NCBI GenBank assembly: GCA_029237825.1
Contig: JAQZBQ010000001.1
Location: 1 to 64,000 of the forward strand
Reading direction: 5' to 3'
Length of the DNA: 64,000 nucleotides
Origin: Bacteroidota bacterium
GTDB taxonomy: Bacteria > Bacteroidota > Bacteroidia > B-17B0 > Aurantibacillaceae
Shown: positions 58,475 to 64,000 of the stretch, one piece after another
Layout: each line of letters begins with the position of its first letter
Numbering within the stretch: position 1 is the first letter of the stretch
Translations under genes and position numbers: made by a program
Notes under the pieces: model-generated
What the model saw: the letters and a program-made list of their open reading frames with translations, nothing else
What the model was told of the DNA's origin: nothing
Databases searched by the model: none

Positions 58475-59011
58475 ATGTTTCTAAATTTAAAACACAACAA
58501 ATTTCAGTTTTTTATCCTGCTTGCCTCTTCTCTTTACGGGCTTTGCTACGTAATTTATGAATTTGTGATTAAGCGTTATACGCCTTGGGATCAGCTTTTT
58601 ATTCGTAAGATCATCAATTTCTCTCAGTGGATCCTTGAAGAATCAGGATACCGAACATTTGCGAGCAGAGAGGTCAATGATATTCAGGTCATGGGCATTG
58701 ATGGGTCTAATGGCGTGTGGATCGGAGGACCCTGTAATGGAATCACATTAATGTTCCTGTTCGCCATTTTCGTAATTGCTTACCCCGGCAATTTTAAAAA
58801 TAAACTCTGGTACGTACCATTGGGTATCCTTATTGTGCACGGCATCAACATCCTTAGGATCATTGCCCTTGCTTTAATCGCCAATTCTTATCCTGAATAC
58901 CTGCATTTCAACCATACCTATACATTCACCTTTATTGCCTACAGTGCCGTATTTGGATTGTGGATGCTTTGGGTCAATAAATTTTCAAACACAATAAAAA
59001 GTGCGAAATAG
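58475..59011 (+). CDS. exosortase family protein (XrtX-like)
   Basis: A 178-aa inner-membrane protease/transpeptidase with about five TM helices. Catalytic residues seen: Cys87 in IGGPCNGITLMF, Arg128 in HGINILRIIALAL, and a His in YLHFNHTYTFTF (His147, or His144). These are the exosortase/archaeosortase triad. It should cut the PID-CTERM tail of the neighbouring protein and perhaps transfer it to a glycan or lipid. It overlaps the next gene by 11 bp. The XrtX name is from family recall and is less certain than the exosortase call. Confidence 0.85.
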   Translation: MFLNLKHNKFQFFILLASSLYGLCYVIYEFVIKRYTPWDQLFIRKIINFSQWILEESGYRTFASREVNDIQVMGIDGSNGVWIGGPCNGITLMFLFAIFVIAYPGNFKNKLWYVPLGILIVHGINILRIIALALIANSYPEYLHFNHTYTFTFIAYSAVFGLWMLWVNKFSNTIKSAK

Positions 59012-59486
59012 TGCTAAATACATAACGTTTTTAAGCATTTTCGCTATCCTTGGTTTTAGCCGGGAATTTTTCTTTGTAAATATCAACAGCCAGCTATATA
59101 GCCTCTATTACAACCACACCAAGTACCATTTACCCACTAGTTTGCAATTTCTTGCTGGATTGGATTATGCGACACTTTATTTTTTAAAATTCCCCTTTAC
59201 ACTGATTTGTGTTTTAGTATACTTTATCACCAGCTATCTGTCTGTAAAATATATAAACCACGATAAAAAAATCACAATCTGGGTCGTTTATATTTACGCA
59301 TTATTATTAGTTTTGTCGGGAATGGCAATGGCTTACAATTATTTTTTCAAGCACCAACTCAGCGGTGACGAATACACTTTTAGCCGATGGTTGATGGGCA
59401 TTGCGCAATCGCCCTTAGTTGCTTTTTTTATCATTGCCTCCGGGAAACTTTACCATACATTTCAAAAAGACCAAAAACATCGTTAA
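59001..59486 (+). CDS. exosortase-associated membrane protein
   Basis: A 161-aa protein with about four TM helices ([52 protein letters not shown]) and the N-terminal motif [14 protein letters not shown] seen in proteins paired with XrtX-type exosortases. It overlaps the exosortase gene and probably forms a complex with it. glyA begins one base after its stop. Confidence 0.72.
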   Translation: MRNSAKYITFLSIFAILGFSREFFFVNINSQLYSLYYNHTKYHLPTSLQFLAGLDYATLYFLKFPFTLICVLVYFITSYLSVKYINHDKKITIWVVYIYALLLVLSGMAMAYNYFFKHQLSGDEYTFSRWLMGIAQSPLVAFFIIASGKLYHTFQKDQKHR

Positions 59487-59487
59487 T

Positions 59488-60762
59488 ATGAAAAAAGATA
59501 CTGCTATTTTTAAATTGATCAAGGAAGAAAAAGACCGTCAAACACGCGGTATCGAATTAATAGCCAGTGAAAACTACGTGAGCGACCAGGTGATGAAAGC
59601 CATGGGAAGCGTACTCACAAACAAATATGCAGAAGGTCTCCCCGCTAAACGTTATTACGGTGGCTGCGAGGTCGTGGATAAAGTGGAACAACTCGCAATT
59701 GACCGCGCCAAAGAATTATTCGGTGCTGCCTGGGTAAATGTTCAGCCTCATTCCGGTGCGCAGGCGAACGCGGCAGTAATGCTGGCCTGCTTAAAACCGG
59801 GTGATACCATTTTAGGGTTCGATTTGTCTCACGGTGGACATTTAACACACGGTTCCCCTGTTAACTTTTCCGGAAAGCTTTACCGCGCTACGTTTTATGG
59901 TGTTGATGAAAAAACAGGGCGTGTGAACTATGATAAAGTTGAAGAGACTGCTAAAAAAGAAAAACCAAAAATGATCATTTGCGGTGCTTCTGCATATTCC
60001 CGTGATTGGGATTACGAACGCTTGCGGAAAATAGCGGATAGCGTGAATGCCATTCTTTTAGCCGATATTTCGCATCCATCCGGGTTAATTGCCAAAGGAA
60101 TTTTAAACGATCCGCTGCCTCATTGCCACATTGTAACCACCACCACTCACAAAACCTTACGTGGACCGCGCGGTGGCATGATCATGATGGGTAAAGATTT
60201 TGAAAACCCGATGGGAGAAAAAACTCCAAAAGGTGAATTGAAAATGATGAGTGCCTGTTTAGACATGGGCGTATTCCCGGGAACTCAGGGGGGGCCGTTA
60301 GAGCACGTGATCGCAGCAAAAGCCGTGGCTTATGGAGAATGCTTAAGCGATGAGTACATGCACTACTGCGTACAGGTCATTAAAAATGCTCAAACCATGG
60401 CAAAAGCATTGGTTGAAAAAGGCTATAAAATTATCTCCGGAGGAACCGACAACCATTGTATGCTGATCGATCTTCGCAGCAAAGGTTTAACCGGTAAAGA
60501 GGCTGAAAAAGCGTTAGGTGAAGCAGATATAACCGTGAATAAAAACATGGTGCCATTTGATGATAAGTCGCCATTTGTTACTTCCGGTATTCGTATTGGT
60601 TCACCGGCCATTACAAGCCGCGGTTTAAAAGAAAAAGATTGCCTGAAAGTTGTTGAGTTCATCGATGCTGCATTAAAGAATAAAGACAATCCGAAGGAAC
60701 TTGCAAAATTAAAGGCTAAGATCAATACGATGATGAGCAAATATCCTTTGTTTAAGGATTAA
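59488..60762 (+). CDS. glyA: serine hydroxymethyltransferase
   Basis: A 424-aa PLP enzyme that interconverts serine and glycine and feeds one-carbon units to tetrahydrofolate. ATG 59488 ([20 protein letters not shown]) is chosen over 59419, which lies in the upstream gene. Motifs: [39 protein letters not shown], and [13 protein letters not shown] with the Schiff-base Lys. Its start abuts the exosortase-associated gene (1 bp), so it may be co-transcribed with that module, though it probably also has other promoters. Confidence 0.97.
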   Translation: MKKDTAIFKLIKEEKDRQTRGIELIASENYVSDQVMKAMGSVLTNKYAEGLPAKRYYGGCEVVDKVEQLAIDRAKELFGAAWVNVQPHSGAQANAAVMLACLKPGDTILGFDLSHGGHLTHGSPVNFSGKLYRATFYGVDEKTGRVNYDKVEETAKKEKPKMIICGASAYSRDWDYERLRKIADSVNAILLADISHPSGLIAKGILNDPLPHCHIVTTTTHKTLRGPRGGMIMMGKDFENPMGEKTPKGELKMMSACLDMGVFPGTQGGPLEHVIAAKAVAYGECLSDEYMHYCVQVIKNAQTMAKALVEKGYKIISGGTDNHCMLIDLRSKGLTGKEAEKALGEADITVNKNMVPFDDKSPFVTSGIRIGSPAITSRGLKEKDCLKVVEFIDAALKNKDNPKELAKLKAKINTMMSKYPLFKD

Positions 60763-60808
60763 TGTGTTGTTGTTAAGCACCATCTGGTGACGTCAAGAAA
60801 GATTTATT

Positions 60809-60876
60809 GGGGCGTTTCCCTGCGGGTCAGGCTGAGCTTCGCTCGGTGCCTTCGTCAAAACTTCAATCCTTAACGC
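60809..60876 (-). repeat. structured intergenic repeat, copy C (short form)
   Basis: Read on the minus strand: GCGTTAAGGATTGAAG, a stem-loop with CACCGAGCGAAGCTC, then GCCTGACCCG and GGGAAACGCCCC. The second ATTG box of copy A is missing. The rest of the 281-bp gap holds no gene; at 60937-60962 there is a second short repeat-like stretch (CCATTCGACCAGCTCAGTG). Confidence 0.75.
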
Positions 60877-60992
60877 GGGTTTTTATTCTTCTCTAATTAC
60901 ACAATCAAATTCAAGTCTTGCCAAGTTCAGCACTCACCACGCCATTCGACCAGCTCAGTGTGCCAAATATTTCTTTATACCATGATGAAAAA

Positions 60993-61025
60993 AAAGGGTC
61001 CGCTAAAATTTTAGCGGACCTTTTC
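60993..61025. terminator. bidirectional intrinsic terminator
   Basis: Perfect stem AAAAGGTCCGCTAAA/TTTAGCGGACCTTTT (allowing for a one-base offset) between glyA and the convergent peptidase gene, with A and T runs on the two sides. Confidence 0.9.
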
Positions 61026-61043
61026 CGTTATGAATGACCTGAA

Positions 61044-64000
61044 TTAATATCCAAATACATCCTTCAAGGTTAAATACTTAACAGTCCCATATTTTTCCAA
61101 TGTTTTTATATCCAGCAAATCTTTTTTACCCAATACCAAAATCGAGGCCGGTTTATTTTTAATCTTCTCATCCTGGAATTTTTTCACATCATCGTAAGTC
61201 ATAGTAGCAACTCTGGCGTAAATGTCTTTACGGATATCTGTTTTCAACCCAAATTTTTCCGCATTGATGTAATCAAACAAAATATCTGCTTTATTGATTC
61301 TTTCCGTCCGGATGTTTTGTAAAATCGCTTCCTTGGCAGCACCAAACGAAATATCAGATTTCGGAACATTGTTCAACAGACTCATCATCCCTGCCATGGC
61401 TTCAGGCAATTTATCGGCTTGTGAACCGATATAGGAAAAATTATAAAAAGGCTGTTTAGGATCTTTCGGACTTCTGTACGTCGAGTAACAGGAGTAAGCT
61501 AATGCTTTTGATTCACGCAGATCCTGAAAAACCACCGAACTCATTCCTCCACCAAAATATTCATTATACATATTCACGATTGGAGCATTCTGTGCATCAT
61601 ACTTTTCACCTTCCGTTAATATCACAATCTCTGCCTGCTTCATGTCGTAATCCACCACATAAACCGTATTGTTAAAAGTCTGCGGAACAAATTTCGTTTC
61701 TTCCGGACACGGTTTTAAACCGGTTGCCGGAATCTTATGTAAGTTATTTAAAGATTCTTTCACGTCACCCACGAGCTTTGGTCCGTAGTATAAAATGCGA
61801 TGCTGGAAACTTGTTAATGATTTGATTAGTTCTGCAATGTCCGAAGGTTTCAATTTATTCAGAGCTTCTTCTGAAAGCACATTTGTTGCAGGATTCAATG
61901 CACCGTATTTTGCATAATTCACCATCATCTTCTGAAGAATTGTGCCCTTCTGTTGTTTGGCATCACTCCGCTTTTTCAGAATGTCAGATACCAGGTTCTT
62001 CAACGTGCCCTCATCAATTTTAGGATCTGCCAGTAATTCTTCGAACAACTGCGTCGCTTTTTCAAAATTTTCACTTAGCCCTGTTAAACTCACCCAGGTT
62101 TGATTATCGGAATTAAACACATTAAACGCACATCCCAGTTTATAGAATTCTTGCTGTACTTCCGCAGGCGTCATTTTACTTGTTCCCAGGTAAGAAATAT
62201 AATCAATTGCAACCGGCAGCAACTTATCGTTGTTTGATCCCATGTCAAACGCGTAATACAAATCAAATAACTGGTTCTCCGTATTCTGGCTGTACAACAA
62301 TGGAATATTTCCATTCAACGTTGACTTCATCACATCTTTCTCATAGTCGATGAATTTAGGCTGCATTTCGGCCGTTTTGCTGTTCAGGATATTTTTTACA
62401 AAAGGCGACTGGTCGTCACGGTTCACCTCAACCGGTGTGATCTGTGGCTTTTCCACTTTCTGAATATTTTTATCTTCACCTACCCGCTTATAAACCACCA
62501 CATAATTCTGGTCGTTGTAATGTGTCTTAGCAAAATCAATCACTTCCTGCTTAGTGATTTTCGAAAGACGTTCAACCATATTCACAGCCTGTTGCCATTT
62601 GGTATCGTATACAAATGCTTCCACGAAAGCCATGGCACGTGACTGATTGTTTTCCAGTTCCTTTGTTTTCTGTAATTTCAAATCTGTAATCACTGCACTC
62701 ATTAACCAGTCCGGGAATTCTCCTTTTTTAAGCAATTCTAATTGATCCAGTAATAATTTTTCTACTTCTTCCAAAGTTTGTCCCTCTTTAGGTTCAGCAA
62801 ATAAGATGTGTGTAGAATAATCTTTTAACACGTAAGCAAACCCACCACTGTTCAATACTTTTTGTTGTTGATTTAAATTGAGATCCAATAAACCGGCGCG
62901 TCCATTTACCAGCAATAAATTAATCAGACTAATCATATCCGCGTCTTTCGTACCTGTTCCATCAAAACGCCAGGCCATTGCCAGGTTCGCGGCATCCGGC
63001 CCAATGATCTCTTTGGCAATTTTTTGAGTGATCGGCGCTTCTTTCTCAAATTTATAAGGGGTAACAGGTTTTGATGGCATAGATCCAAAATATTTTTGAA
63101 TCAGTTTTATGGTTTCATCCGGGTCGAAATCTCCACTTAAGCAAATGGCCATGTTGTTTGGAACATAATTCGCGTTAAAATATTTCATGATTTCTTTCAT
63201 GGAAGGATTCTTCAGGTGATCAATGGTTCCGATAGTAGTTTGCGTTCCGTAAGTATGGTTGGTAAAAAGTCCGGCAAAAACCGCTTCCCATAATTTACTG
63301 TTGTCATTATCTAATCCCCTGTTCTTCTCCTCATAAACTGCCTCTAACTCTGTATGAAATAATCTCAATACCGGTTTGCGGTAACGCTCAGCCTCAACTT
63401 TTAACCAATTTTCTATTTGATTAGAAGGAATATCATTCACATATACCGTTTGATCAAAGGAAGTAAACGCATTGGTTCCCTGACCTCCAATTCCCGCCAT
63501 CATTTTATCATATTCATTGGCAATCGCGTATTTCGCAGCTACACCTGAAATACTGTCGATCTGATGGTATATTTTTTTTCGCTGAGCATCATCTTTTGTT
63601 TGACGATACGTTTCGTATAGGTTTTCAATCTTGGCTATTTCAACCGATTCCTTCGCAAAATCTTTTGTTCCAAATTTATCGGTCCCTTTAAAAACCATGT
63701 GCTCAAGATAATGCGCTAAGCCAGTTGCGGTTGCAGGATCATTCTTACTACCGGCTTTTACGGCTACATAAGTTTGAACACGTGGTGCATTTTTATAGAC
63801 ACTCATGTACACTTTCAAGCCGTTTTTCAACGTATAAATCCGTGCTTTAAACGGATCATTTAAAGCGTATTCAAAATTAAGAGACGGAACTTTTGAGCCA
63901 TCCTTTAATGTGCTTTTAGGTGGTACGGGCTTAGAGTTTGCCGGTTTGGTTTGGGCAGATACATTAAAAACTGTAAAAGCCAGAGCCAAAGGTAAAAGAG
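61044..64000 (-). CDS. M16 family zinc metallopeptidase, 5' end outside the window
   Basis: At least 981 aa. The frame stays open to the window edge and reads ...LLPLALAFTVFNVSAQ, the end of a signal peptide, so the true start lies beyond 64000; the TTG at 63989 is not a real start. Two M16 repeats: the first has the inverted zinc motif HYLEH (about 93-97, HxxEH) with the distal Glu in ELEAVYEEKNRGLDND; the second, about 530-960, is inactive, as usual. Predicted periplasmic peptidase (insulinase/PqqL type) of about 110 kDa. Confidence 0.92.
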   Translation of the reverse strand, partial: LLPLALAFTVFNVSAQTKPANSKPVPPKSTLKDGSKVPSLNFEYALNDPFKARIYTLKNGLKVYMSVYKNAPRVQTYVAVKAGSKNDPATATGLAHYLEHMVFKGTDKFGTKDFAKESVEIAKIENLYETYRQTKDDAQRKKIYHQIDSISGVAAKYAIANEYDKMMAGIGGQGTNAFTSFDQTVYVNDIPSNQIENWLKVEAERYRKPVLRLFHTELEAVYEEKNRGLDNDNSKLWEAVFAGLFTNHTYGTQTTIGTIDHLKNPSMKEIMKYFNANYVPNNMAICLSGDFDPDETIKLIQKYFGSMPSKPVTPYKFEKEAPITQKIAKEIIGPDAANLAMAWRFDGTGTKDADMISLINLLLVNGRAGLLDLNLNQQQKVLNSGGFAYVLKDYSTHILFAEPKEGQTLEEVEKLLLDQLELLKKGEFPDWLMSAVITDLKLQKTKELENNQSRAMAFVEAFVYDTKWQQAVNMVERLSKITKQEVIDFAKTHYNDQNYVVVYKRVGEDKNIQKVEKPQITPVEVNRDDQSPFVKNILNSKTAEMQPKFIDYEKDVMKSTLNGNIPLLYSQNTENQLFDLYYAFDMGSNNDKLLPVAIDYISYLGTSKMTPAEVQQEFYKLGCAFNVFNSDNQTWVSLTGLSENFEKATQLFEELLADPKIDEGTLKNLVSDILKKRSDAKQQKGTILQKMMVNYAKYGALNPATNVLSEEALNKLKPSDIAELIKSLTSFQHRILYYGPKLVGDVKESLNNLHKIPATGLKPCPEETKFVPQTFNNTVYVVDYDMKQAEIVILTEGEKYDAQNAPIVNMYNEYFGGGMSSVVFQDLRESKALAYSCYSTYRSPKDPKQPFYNFSYIGSQADKLPEAMAGMMSLLNNVPKSDISFGAAKEAILQNIRTERINKADILFDYINAEKFGLKTDIRKDIYARVATMTYDDVKKFQDEKIKNKPASILVLGKKDLLDIKTLEKYGTVKYLTLKDVFGY

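Overview
The window is a 64-kb piece of a low-GC aerobic Bacteroidota chromosome (Flavobacteriales-like; genus not resolvable by reading). The evidence is two proteins with type IX secretion (T9SS) C-terminal sorting domains, a DUF2723 membrane protein, a DUF3467 protein, several promoters of the Bacteroidota type (-7 TAnnTTTG), an UpxY/NusG-like antiterminator in front of a polysaccharide locus, and a PID-CTERM/exosortase pair. A heme-copper oxidase subunit III gene and heme O synthase point to aerobic respiration.

Layout. (1) 1-9000: core genes: oxidase subunit III and heme O synthase, a glutathione peroxidase, a T9SS cargo protein, proC and a large DUF2723 protein. (2) 9001-18614: tRNA-Gln(TTG), whose 3' end is the target of a ~9.5-kb integrated element bounded by a perfect 16-bp repeat (9061-9076 and 18599-18614). 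The element carries a tyrosine recombinase with a damaged 5' end, a CI/Cro-like divergent switch, a VapE-type helicase, a dense ATGCACTA iteron/palindrome array that looks like an origin, three genes that include two tiny membrane proteins, and a cargo end with an AlbA/Schlafen-type protein and a TAATG-coupled pair of unknown genes. It resembles a phage satellite or integrative plasmid but has no recognisable capsid or relaxase gene. (3) 18615-24475: htpG, a DUF3467 gene, a second T9SS cargo protein, and three of the four copies of a structured intergenic repeat (the fourth is after glyA).

(4) 24486-58105: a surface polysaccharide locus of about 33 kb, almost entirely on the minus strand and tightly packed. 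It is read from a Wzc-like co-polymerase/kinase and a NusG paralogue through a sugar epimerase, a wHTH regulator, a Wzm/Wzt ABC exporter and a nearly complete GDP-type legionaminic acid pathway (legB-legC-legH-legI-legG-ptmE-legF, with a formyltransferase-like and a PIG-L deacetylase gene inserted). It then runs through glycosyltransferases, a methyltransferase, four AT3 acyltransferases (one inserted on the plus strand), WecB and a Wzy-like polymerase. One GT2 gene is frameshifted.

(5) 58214-59486: a compact exosortase module: a 74-aa PID-CTERM substrate, an intrinsic terminator, an exosortase (XrtX-like) and an associated membrane protein. It is followed by glyA and a 5'-truncated M16 peptidase running off the window.

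The best candidates for undescribed biology are the tRNA-Gln element (origin array, mini membrane proteins, unknown coupled pair), the four-copy structured repeat family, and the legionaminic acid locus with its atypical formyltransferase-like and deacetylase genes.
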